Assembly (NCBI GenBank): GCA_019639155.1
Contig: JAHBSJ010000003.1
Location: 1 to 64,000 of the forward strand
Reading direction: 5' to 3'
DNA length: 64,000 bases
From: Acidobacteriota bacterium
GTDB lineage: Bacteria; Acidobacteriota; Blastocatellia; Pyrinomonadales; Pyrinomonadaceae
Under the pieces are notes generated by a model. The model was not told the origin of the DNA, did not search any database, and was given only the letters and a program-made list of their open reading frames with translations. Below are positions 45,292-52,841 of the stretch, piece by piece; position 1 is the stretch's first letter; every line of letters begins with the position of its first letter. A program made the translations under genes and the position numbers.

Positions 45292-46188
45292 TTATTGGCT
45301 GACGAGCCGCATGCGTCCATCGGCCAGCCTCACCGCTACCGGTGCCGGTTCATAAACGGTTAGCGGACGCGATTCCTTTTTCTCAAGCTTTGCGACCTCT
45401 GTCACAGGCAGCCGCTTCGCATTCCGTGCAAAACTGCCGTTCGTCATCTGGTTGTATCGTGCCGAAATGCGCCGCACGTATTCCTGCGTTTCGCGAAAAG
45501 GCGGCACATTGTTCCCGTAACGCATAACGGCACCTTCGCCCGCGTTGTAGCCCGCCAAGGCGAGTACGACATCGCCATTGAACATATTCAGCAGCATTCG
45601 CAGGTATTTCACGCCGCCGTCGATATTCTGTTTCGGGTCGTAAATATTCGTTACACCAAGACGGCGTGCGGTCGCGGGCATCAGCTGCATCAGGCCGCTT
45701 GCGCCTTTATGCGACGTCGCACCGACCTTGAAGGACGATTCCTGATGCATCACCGCGTAAACAAGCATTGGATCGACTCCATATCGAGCGCCCGACTCGA
45801 CAATGTACGAATCGATCACGGAATTTCCGGTTGAAAAGCCCTTCAGGCCGGAACCGGCAGCCATCCTTACAGGCGTGTAGCTTGCGTTCCTGTAAAGCTC
45901 ACGGGCCGCAAGGCCTTCGTTAACGTTCATTCGCGGCACTGCAGGTTTCTGTTGTGCGGCGGGAGCGGTCTGTGCCGTCTTCTGAACCAGATCCTTGCCG
46001 TTCTTTCCGCGGGTATTCTTTGCAGTAGCTGCGGGCTTTGGTTTCGCCGCGACAGGCACGAAATCCGGGCGGACCACGTTCACTCCTTTCACGGTGTCGA
46101 AATTATCAAAAAATCGGGGCCTGTCCTGTGAAAAGGTGGGCATCACCGCACAGAACACAAATAAGCAGAGTAGGTGTGTTTTTCTCAT
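45292..46188 (-). CDS. SLT-domain lytic transglycosylase
   Basis: Secreted muramidase-type enzyme of the Slt/MltC family. Signal peptide (1-20), a Pro/Ala/Lys-rich linker (about 45-90), then the transglycosylase domain with the catalytic Glu150 in MHQESSF, GLMQLMPATA near 165 and YNAGEG near 215. 298 residues. It cleaves peptidoglycan, perhaps opening the wall for surface structures, and is convergent with the exopolysaccharide autokinase gene. Confidence 0.92.
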   Translation of the reverse strand: MRKTHLLCLFVFCAVMPTFSQDRPRFFDNFDTVKGVNVVRPDFVPVAAKPKPAATAKNTRGKNGKDLVQKTAQTAPAAQQKPAVPRMNVNEGLAARELYRNASYTPVRMAAGSGLKGFSTGNSVIDSYIVESGARYGVDPMLVYAVMHQESSFKVGATSHKGASGLMQLMPATARRLGVTNIYDPKQNIDGGVKYLRMLLNMFNGDVVLALAGYNAGEGAVMRYGNNVPPFRETQEYVRRISARYNQMTNGSFARNAKRLPVTEVAKLEKKESRPLTVYEPAPVAVRLADGRMRLVSQ

Positions 46189-46424
46189 GGCAGGTTGTAG
46201 TTTTTGGGGCAGGCAGGAGATACGCAGTTAGCGTGCGGGAGCGGCGACGCTGCCGGCTCGTCCGTTCTCCTAATTAATAAAAATCAGCAACCCGGAATAT
46301 ATTCCACAAAAAACAACAAAGTTTAAGAATTTTTATCATTGCCGCATAATATTGCATTCTGAAATCCTCCAAGAGCTGGCCTGAGGCTTCGTTTCGCGGC
46401 AAAACTGGGTTATCTTTACCTCTT

Positions 46425-47672
46425 ATGCTCTACCTTTCGCAGATACTCAACCGGCCCGTGCTGGACAGCCGCAATGAACAGATAGCGGCGATCAGCGACG
46501 TGATCGTGCGGTACGGCGAAGAGGAGTATCCGCCGGTGGTCGGCTTGGTCGCGCGATATCGCCGCCGAAACTTTTTCGTCCCGAGCCGCGATTTTACGGA
46601 CCTCGGAGCGAACGGTGCGCGCATGGTCCGCCCGCGGCTCGACCTGACGCCTTTCACACGCCGCGAAGGCGAGGTCCTGCTCGGCAAGGACGTGCTGGAC
46701 AATCAGCTTATCGACGTTGACGGCAAACGCGTTGTCCGCGTGAACGACGTCCAGCTCATCGAAACGGGCGGTTCGTGGCATGTGTCGGGTGCGGACGTCA
46801 GTTTTCAGGGATTTTTGAGGCGGCTGCTGCCGAAAGGTTTCGTCGGCAGCGACAAGCCCGTCGAGGTGATCGACTGGGCGGACGTCGGTTATCTCGCGAC
46901 CGACACGACGACGGTTACAGTCCAGCTCAAATCTTCTAAAGACAAGCTTTCGCGGCTGCATCCTGTTGAGATAGCCGCTCTTGCCGAGACGCTATCGCCC
47001 ATTCACCGCACGGAGGTCGTTGAAAGCCTGGACGACGAGATAGCCGCCGATACGCTCGAAGAGATGTCAACGGAATCGCAGGCACGCATTCTCGAGGTTC
47101 TCGACGAAGAGCGTGCGGCGGACCTGCTCGAGGAGATGTCGCCCGACGATGCTGCGGACGTGCTCGACGAGATGGACGACGCAAAAAGCGAGCAGCTTTT
47201 CGCCTTGATGGAGGACGACGAAAAAGCCGACGTAGCGGAACTGATGGCGTTCGAGAACGACACCGCAGGCGGCCTGATGACGACGGAATTCGTCACATTC
47301 CATCGCGGCCTGACGGTCGGCGAAGTGATACTTCGACTTCGCGAGATGGCGGAAACGCCGAACATGATCTACTACATTTACGTCGTCGAGGAAGAGAATT
47401 CCTGGCGGCTTTGCGGGCTGATCAGCCTGCGTTCGCTGATACTGGCAGATCCGGACGCAAAGCTGGGCGACGTGATGCGTACCGAATTCCGATACGCGCA
47501 TCCGTCCGAATCCGCAGAGGAAGTTGCGTTGACCATCTCGGAATACAATCTGCTGGCACTTCCCGTGATAGACGACGAAGGCGACATCGCGGGTATCGTC
47601 ACGGTTGACGACGCAATGGAAATTTTGCTCCCTCGAAATATACAGCGGCGGGTTCCGCGGCTTTTCTCATAG
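46425..47672 (+). CDS. Membrane-free MgtE-like protein: PRC-barrel + MgtE_N + CBS pair
   Basis: 415 residues without any membrane helix. Two PRC-barrel-like units (about 1-75 and 80-160), a MgtE N-terminal superhelix (about 175-280, with repeated LEEMSxDDAADxLxEM) and two CBS domains (about 285-410). MgtE transporters have the same cytoplasmic sensor, then five helices; here the channel part is absent, and the stop codon follows the CBS pair. Probably an intracellular Mg2+ or nucleotide sensor acting on a partner. Related channel-less proteins are known in actinobacteria. No MgtE channel is nearby. Confidence 0.85.
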   Translation: MLYLSQILNRPVLDSRNEQIAAISDVIVRYGEEEYPPVVGLVARYRRRNFFVPSRDFTDLGANGARMVRPRLDLTPFTRREGEVLLGKDVLDNQLIDVDGKRVVRVNDVQLIETGGSWHVSGADVSFQGFLRRLLPKGFVGSDKPVEVIDWADVGYLATDTTTVTVQLKSSKDKLSRLHPVEIAALAETLSPIHRTEVVESLDDEIAADTLEEMSTESQARILEVLDEERAADLLEEMSPDDAADVLDEMDDAKSEQLFALMEDDEKADVAELMAFENDTAGGLMTTEFVTFHRGLTVGEVILRLREMAETPNMIYYIYVVEEENSWRLCGLISLRSLILADPDAKLGDVMRTEFRYAHPSESAEEVALTISEYNLLALPVIDDEGDIAGIVTVDDAMEILLPRNIQRRVPRLFS

Positions 47673-47697
47673 GCCCTTTTTGAAACAGCATTTAATT

Positions 47698-48534
47698 ATG
47701 AAAAAACTCGCGTTTGGTCTTCTCTTTTTGGTTTTCGGTATGTTCGCGGGCGTCGTTAACGCCAACGAAGTGAGGTTTTCGACCGGTTCAACGGGCAGTG
47801 CCGCAACGACGGAATTTCGCTCCGGCGAATTCATCTATGCCCACGTGAAATTCAGCACGCCTCCGGCATCGGTCGTCACCTACAACGGGCGTCCCGTCAC
47901 TTTCTCGACTGAATTCTATTCGGGCGGCAAGATGCTCGAGGAAGAGATGTTCGGCTTTGACGAGGCGAAAGTGAAGGGTTCGAAACAGGACGTTATCGTT
48001 TTCCCTGTCGTTTCGGATCCGGCGGTTGACGTGCCGGCGTTCGGCAAAAATCTCTTCGCGACGCGGATCGGAGGCGAATTTGCCAAACTTTCGCCCGGAC
48101 GCCACGAGATCGAATTTCGGCTCAAATCCTATAATTACAAGGACGGCAGCGAGAATATGGCGACCGGCAAATTCACGCTGATCGTGGAGGCGGGAGCCGC
48201 TGCCTGGTACAAAAAGAACGCCGCGGAATCTTACGATGCGATGGTCAAACGCGGCGTTTCGACCGTTACGGCCAGCGCACGAGACGTCGCGATGGGCGTG
48301 GTCGGCGGCACAAGCGTGATCACGCTGGTAAACAACTGCGGCCGTAGCGTTTGGCTGCGAAAAGCTCTCGGCTCTGACAAGACCGAATATCGCCTGTCGC
48401 CGGGTCAATCGATGAAGTACGACCGCGATTCCGGCTATCTGGAAGAGTGGAATTTCGGCACGCGAAAATGGGGCACCGTGACCAAGGTCTGGACGCCCGG
48501 CCCCGACGGCAAGGCAAACATTTGCCAAAAATAG
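47698..48534 (+). CDS. Secreted protein of unknown function
   Basis: 278 residues from the ATG at 47698, with a signal peptide (1-22, GVVNA). The frame is open from 47605 but would overlap the MgtE-like gene and lack a signal. The mature part is beta-rich, with FRSGEFIYAHVKF and FRLKSYNYKDGSE resembling an Ig-like fold, and ends with a compact C-terminal unit (LVNNCGRSVWLR ... RDSGYLEEWNFGTRKWG) containing two cysteines. Function unknown. A terminator follows at 48557. Confidence 0.7.
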   Translation: MKKLAFGLLFLVFGMFAGVVNANEVRFSTGSTGSAATTEFRSGEFIYAHVKFSTPPASVVTYNGRPVTFSTEFYSGGKMLEEEMFGFDEAKVKGSKQDVIVFPVVSDPAVDVPAFGKNLFATRIGGEFAKLSPGRHEIEFRLKSYNYKDGSENMATGKFTLIVEAGAAAWYKKNAAESYDAMVKRGVSTVTASARDVAMGVVGGTSVITLVNNCGRSVWLRKALGSDKTEYRLSPGQSMKYDRDSGYLEEWNFGTRKWGTVTKVWTPGPDGKANICQK

Positions 48535-48556
48535 TTTTGTCGCGATGTATAGAACA

Positions 48557-48590
48557 GGCCGCTGAGATCGAAACTCGGCGGCCTTTATCT
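48557..48590 (+). terminator. Terminator after the 47698 gene
   Basis: Stem GGCCGCTGAG/CTCGGCGGCC with one G-T pair, loop ATCGAAA, tail TTTATCTT. The convergent DUF1569 gene ends at its edge. Confidence 0.75.
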
Positions 48591-49042
48591 TATACGCCGA
48601 ACTGCTTCAGGTGGTGATCGATGTGTTTATGGGCGATCACTGCCCATTCTTTCGCAGACATCGGCCCGAACATCGGATGATGCATGCACCGTGTTTCCGC
48701 CGGCAGCGTGCCGAGCTTTTCGATCAGGCCGATGACAAGTTCGCGGTCGTCATTGAAATCGCCCGGCGGGCGTCCGCGTTCCTGCTGATTCATCTCGGGC
48801 GAGGTCTTGACCTCTTTCGGCATCGGCAGCACATATAGGATCAGCGGCTTTACGAACATTCGATATGCGAACGTGCTCCTGTCCGGCAGAGTCTCTGTGA
48901 ACGGCATCTCGCCTGCCTGGACCAGATGCGACATCATCTGCCCCGCCGTCATCTTGCCCCACGCCGGCTTTTCACCGCCGGTCAGCTTCATCAGTCGTGC
49001 GGACAATTCCTGCCGCTTGCTCTCATCTCTTATCGTCGCCAT
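48590..49042 (-). CDS. DUF1569/DinB-like protein
   Basis: 150 residues, four-helix DinB-like fold, with TAGQMMSHLVQAGE (His39) and HKHIDHHLKQFG as potential metal ligands, matching the DUF1569 family. Biochemical role unknown. Second of three DinB-fold genes in the window. Confidence 0.75.
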   Translation of the reverse strand: MATIRDESKRQELSARLMKLTGGEKPAWGKMTAGQMMSHLVQAGEMPFTETLPDRSTFAYRMFVKPLILYVLPMPKEVKTSPEMNQQERGRPPGDFNDDRELVIGLIEKLGTLPAETRCMHHPMFGPMSAKEWAVIAHKHIDHHLKQFGV

Positions 49043-49091
49043 AAAGTTGTTTGAGTTTTCGCGTGCAATAGGCGCTTGGTTTCACCAGTCA

Positions 49092-50834
49092 CTATTCCGG
49101 CAGACCCATCCGTTTTAGCAGGTCCTTGAACCTTGGGTCGTCTCGAAGCGGCTCGGACCGCGGGACCCAACGAAACTCTGTAAGTGCACCTATTCGAGCG
49201 GCCACATCCTTTTCGATCCACTCGAATGCCTTGTCCTTTTCTCCAAGGGCGGCGTAAATGGTTCCCACATGCTCACCGTATGCCTCTCGCCTAGCGTAAC
49301 GCCCCTCCAATTCCGTGATGAGTTCGCGTGCTTCTTTGGTGCGGCCGGCTATGGCATATGCAGCACCGAGTTCGGAGATCGAGTTTGAAAGCCTTCCATT
49401 GAGTTCGGCGGATCTTTGAAAGGCTGCGATGGCCTCGTCATTTCTGCCTAATTTCAGATATGACCAAGCCACGACAAAGTAGCCGCCGGGGAAGTTCGGG
49501 TCAAGCTCATTTATCTTTCGGGAAAGCTCGATAACGGCCTCGTGGTCGCCTTTGAGCCGATAGATCTGAGCTACATTTTGATTGATGATGAGCGACAGCG
49601 GATCTAATTCCTGCGCACGCATTATCATGTTTGCGGCCTCGTCCGGTCTTCCCAGTGCGAGCAGCAGGACCGAATACCAGTGATAGCCGGTCGCATAATT
49701 AGGGTTAAGTTCGATCGCCCGCTTGTACGCGGCTTCGGATTCCGCCCATTGCCACTTGTTATAGTACAGGTTGCCAAGTGTCGCATGCGGTTCGGCCATC
49801 TGCCGGTCGATCGCCAATGCCCGCTTCGCAAATTCCTCCGCTCGTTTTAGCGAATCCGCAGGGGCATTTGATGCATAGTCAGCCAAGATCGAATAAGCTT
49901 CTGCGAGGCCGACGTAAGCCATAGCATAATTCGGGTCGCGGTCTACCGCTGCACGATATTGTTCTATTGCCTTATTGATGTTGTCGCCTGTGCGCTTGTT
50001 CCAAAAATATCGGCCGCGCAAATATGCCTGATACGCTGCCGGATCGGCAGTGGCCTGTTTAGTAACGTTCTCCTCTTCGGCTCCGCTGATCCGCGGAGAG
50101 AGTTTCGCCGAAACATCTTTTGCTATTTCGGTTTGCAGCAAGACGAGTTCCGCTTGCCGACGCTGGTACTGCTCCGTCCATATCACGCGATTCTTTGCGA
50201 CATCGACCAATTCCAGACTCAGAAGAAGCTGCTCGCCCCGCTGTGCAACCCTACCGTTAAGGATGGCCTGTACTTTGAGTTCCTTTCCGATGGTGATCAG
50301 ATCCGTGTCCTTGCCTTTGTAGCGAAATACGGCAGACCTCGGCCTTACGTCCATCTCTTTCAGATTGGAAAGGCTCTTTATCAAGGTCTCGGTCATGCCG
50401 TCGCTCAGATATTCGACGTCTTCGTTCTTGCTTTCATTAACGAACGGCATCACGGCGATGGAATTGATCTGCCCGCCGTCCGCAGAATTGAAATACCGAT
50501 AACCAAAGAAACCACCGACAAGCACGACAACCGCCACCGCCGCCGCGATCAGCGGCTTAGCCGCTCGCCGAGCGGAAAAACTGCGCTTTTCCGGCGAGTC
50601 AGAACCACCTACGGTAGTGGGTGGTTGAAATATAGCCGTCTTCACGTCCGTCTCGTCTGTAGGCTGCGTTAAACCGCCCGTGACCGCAGGTGGTACCGAC
50701 AAGATCGCCGTCGCCGGCTCATCACCCACAGCTCGACCGCTTGCCGGCCCTTCAAGCAGAGCGTTGCCATCGTCGAGACAATACAACAGCGTATCGTCGT
50801 AATAATCCCGTCTGCATTCAGGACAACGTTTCAT
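49092..50834 (-). CDS. Zinc-ribbon, TolB/FlgO-like and TPR membrane protein
   Basis: 580 residues. N-terminal zinc ribbon with Cys4, Cys7 and Cys19 visible in CPECRRDYYDDTLLYC, one membrane helix (about 92-113), a domain resembling the N-terminal part of adenylate-cyclase/FlgO-type TolB-like proteins (SIAVMPFVNESKNEDVEYLSDGM), then about nine TPR units (from about 270). In Acidobacteria similar modules often follow a Ser/Thr kinase; here the kinase is absent. A membrane-associated scaffold for signalling is likely. Codon use is less biased than in neighbouring genes. Confidence 0.82.
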   Translation of the reverse strand: MKRCPECRRDYYDDTLLYCLDDGNALLEGPASGRAVGDEPATAILSVPPAVTGGLTQPTDETDVKTAIFQPPTTVGGSDSPEKRSFSARRAAKPLIAAAVAVVVLVGGFFGYRYFNSADGGQINSIAVMPFVNESKNEDVEYLSDGMTETLIKSLSNLKEMDVRPRSAVFRYKGKDTDLITIGKELKVQAILNGRVAQRGEQLLLSLELVDVAKNRVIWTEQYQRRQAELVLLQTEIAKDVSAKLSPRISGAEEENVTKQATADPAAYQAYLRGRYFWNKRTGDNINKAIEQYRAAVDRDPNYAMAYVGLAEAYSILADYASNAPADSLKRAEEFAKRALAIDRQMAEPHATLGNLYYNKWQWAESEAAYKRAIELNPNYATGYHWYSVLLLALGRPDEAANMIMRAQELDPLSLIINQNVAQIYRLKGDHEAVIELSRKINELDPNFPGGYFVVAWSYLKLGRNDEAIAAFQRSAELNGRLSNSISELGAAYAIAGRTKEARELITELEGRYARREAYGEHVGTIYAALGEKDKAFEWIEKDVAARIGALTEFRWVPRSEPLRDDPRFKDLLKRMGLPE

Positions 50835-50968
50835 AAATCACCGAACATTTAGGTGTGTCGAAACTTTTTAGTGAAAACTTACGAATTATAGCATCAAAGC
50901 CTAATGAAAACACCGTTTTCATACGGCACTCCGGCGGTCAATTGGGATTCGCTATCGGAAAAGGTTAT

Positions 50969-51002
50969 TTGTCCGCCGGCTGCGGTAATTGTTAGAATTA
51001 CC
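50969..51002 (+). promoter_or_regulatory. Promoter with an overlapping inverted repeat
   Basis: TTGTCC (50969-50974), 18-nt spacer, TAGAAT (50993-50998); transcription would start near 51005, 27 nt before the ATG at 51032. A perfect 7-bp inverted repeat GGTAATT-GTTAG-AATTACC (50984-51002) spans the -10 box and would place a bound repressor over the polymerase site. Confidence 0.5.
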
Positions 51003-51031
51003 TGAAATCATTTTTTGGAGGACCCTCAACA

Positions 51032-51616
51032 ATGAAACGAGCATTTTTTACGTTTTTCGCGGTCGTCGCAATGGCTTTTGCGGTCAATGCCCAGGGTATA
51101 AACGTCGGCGACACAATGGAGAATTTCACTCTGCAGGGAACGGACGGCAAAACGCACAGCCTAAATGACCTGAAAGGCAAGAACGGCGCCGTCGTGATGT
51201 TCCTTTCGGCTCAGTGCCCCGTCGTAAAGGACTACATCGAGCGCATCAACAAGATCGCCGCCGAATACGATGCAAAGGGCATCAAGTTCATCGGCATCAA
51301 CTCGAACCACACGGAATCGCTCGAATGGGTCACCAGCGACGCAAAAGAGAATTTCCCGAATTTTCCGATGCTGATCGACAAGGGCAACAAGCTCGCCGAC
51401 AAGCTCGGTGCGACCGTTACGCCGGAAGCCTATTTCGTCGGCGCGGACAACAAACTGCTCTACCACGGTGCGATCGACAACGACCGCAAGGGCAAGAACA
51501 TTCAGGAGCAGTATCTGCGAACGGCTTTTGACGCAAAGCTTGGCGGCAAGGCAATCGAACGCACCAAGGCAAATGCATTCGGCTGCACCATCAAACGTCT
51601 TGAAGCTGATAAATAA
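51032..51616 (+). CDS. Exported AhpC/TSA-like redoxin
   Basis: 194 residues, signal peptide (1-20, AFAVNAQ) and a thioredoxin fold with FLSAQCPVVKDY (Cys62 in the first-helix position), a cis-Pro motif TPEAYF and a second Cys185 near the end (AFGCTIKR). Active-site context suggests a peroxiredoxin-like or copper-trafficking thiol protein in the periplasm. Strong Shine-Dalgarno GGAGG 13 nt upstream. The next thioredoxin gene starts 1 nt after its stop, so both are one transcript. Confidence 0.88.
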   Translation: MKRAFFTFFAVVAMAFAVNAQGINVGDTMENFTLQGTDGKTHSLNDLKGKNGAVVMFLSAQCPVVKDYIERINKIAAEYDAKGIKFIGINSNHTESLEWVTSDAKENFPNFPMLIDKGNKLADKLGATVTPEAYFVGADNKLLYHGAIDNDRKGKNIQEQYLRTAFDAKLGGKAIERTKANAFGCTIKRLEADK

Positions 51617-51617
51617 G

Positions 51618-52184
51618 ATGCCTTCGACGAGAGTCAAACGGTTTACGGCGTGGGCGGTGTTTGCCGCCTTCGCCGTCATGTTTTTTGCGGGCACTGCAGC
51701 CGCACAGCGTTCCGCAGACCCGCCGAAGTCAGTTCCGGTCGCGATCGACGGGCCAAAGATCACTCAGATCGATATCGACGAAATGCGCGATCTGCTCAAA
51801 CCAAAGGGCAAACCGCTGCTGATCAACTTTTGGGCGACCTGGTGCGATCCGTGCCGCGAGGAGTTTCCCGATCTGATAAAGATCGACGACGAGTTCCGCG
51901 GAAAGATCGATTTCATCACCATTTCGCTGGATGACGTCGATGATATGACGACCGTCGTGCCTAAGTTTTTGGGCGAGATGAAAGCGACGATGCCCGCCTA
52001 TCTGCTGTACACGGCCGACCCCGACGCGGCGATCAAGCTGGTCTCTGAGAAGTGGACCGGCGTATTGCCCCTGACCATTCTCTACAATGCTGACGGCTCC
52101 GTCTCGTATCTCCGCATGGGCAAGGTCCGCTACATCCCGCTCGCCGAAGAAGTGAAAAAAGCCCTCGCGGTCGGCGCAAAATAG
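51618..52184 (+). CDS. TlpA-like thioredoxin, exported
   Basis: 188 residues, hydrophobic N-terminus (about 10-30, ending TAAAQ) and a thioredoxin domain with the dithiol motif WCDPC (Cys76, Cys79) and a cis-Pro in LPLTILY. It fits the TlpA/ResA group of periplasmic reductants for cytochrome or copper-site assembly. The ATG overlaps nothing: it follows the redoxin TAA by 1 nt. The pair (mono-Cys redoxin plus CxxC TlpA) suggests the second recycles the first. Confidence 0.9.
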   Translation: MPSTRVKRFTAWAVFAAFAVMFFAGTAAAQRSADPPKSVPVAIDGPKITQIDIDEMRDLLKPKGKPLLINFWATWCDPCREEFPDLIKIDDEFRGKIDFITISLDDVDDMTTVVPKFLGEMKATMPAYLLYTADPDAAIKLVSEKWTGVLPLTILYNADGSVSYLRMGKVRYIPLAEEVKKALAVGAK

Positions 52185-52191
52185 AAAAGTC

Positions 52192-52692
52192 ATGTTCCGC
52201 CATATCGAAGATTTTCAAAAAGCCTGGCACTATGAGGCCGAGATCACGGGTAAGATGTTTGCACGGCTGACCGACGATTCGCTCGGGCAAAAGGTAGCTC
52301 CCGACGGCCGCAGCCTCGGTTTCATCGCATGGCACATTACACTGACGCTCGGCGAAATGCTTGGCAAGGTGGGCCTTGTCATCGACTGTCCATCCGAAGA
52401 TTCGCCGTGCCCGGCTACAGCGGCTGAGATCACTGCGACTTTTGAGAAAGCCGCCGCTTCCGTCCGCGACGCCGTCAACGCCCATTGGAACGACGAAACG
52501 CTTCTGATCGAGGACGACATGTACGGCGAGACGTGGTCACGCGGCATGACGCTCTTTTACCTCATCGCACATCAGGGTCATCACCGCGGCCAAATGACCG
52601 TGCTGATGCGTCAGGCAGGCCTCACCGTGCCCGGCGTTTACGGCCCCGCACGCGAGGAATGGGCCGAAATGGGCATTCCCGCGATGGAGTAG
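52192..52692 (+). CDS. DinB-superfamily protein
   Basis: 166 residues with the DinB metal triad: His48 in LGFIAWHITLT and His127/His131 in LIAHQGHHRGQM. Likely a metal-dependent thiol transferase of unknown substrate. It lies 7 nt after the TlpA gene and is probably read with both redox genes, which hints at a thiol-linked function. A terminator follows. Confidence 0.87.
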   Translation: MFRHIEDFQKAWHYEAEITGKMFARLTDDSLGQKVAPDGRSLGFIAWHITLTLGEMLGKVGLVIDCPSEDSPCPATAAEITATFEKAAASVRDAVNAHWNDETLLIEDDMYGETWSRGMTLFYLIAHQGHHRGQMTVLMRQAGLTVPGVYGPAREEWAEMGIPAME

Positions 52693-52714
52693 CTTATCCG
52701 CAACCCGATGGAAC

Positions 52715-52742
52715 GCGGGCATCCCTGCCCGCATTCTTTTTT
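52715..52742 (+). terminator. Terminator of the redoxin-TlpA-DinB operon
   Basis: Stem GCGGGCA/TGCCCGC, loop TCCC, tail ATTCTTTTTT. Confidence 0.88.
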
Positions 52743-52841
52743 GGAACACACTCTCTAATTTCCCGTTCTCCACAAATCGACATCCTCTCCCCAAAACGAT
52801 AAGATGACAGTTTCGTTTTACTGACGGGAAGTTAACAGAAG

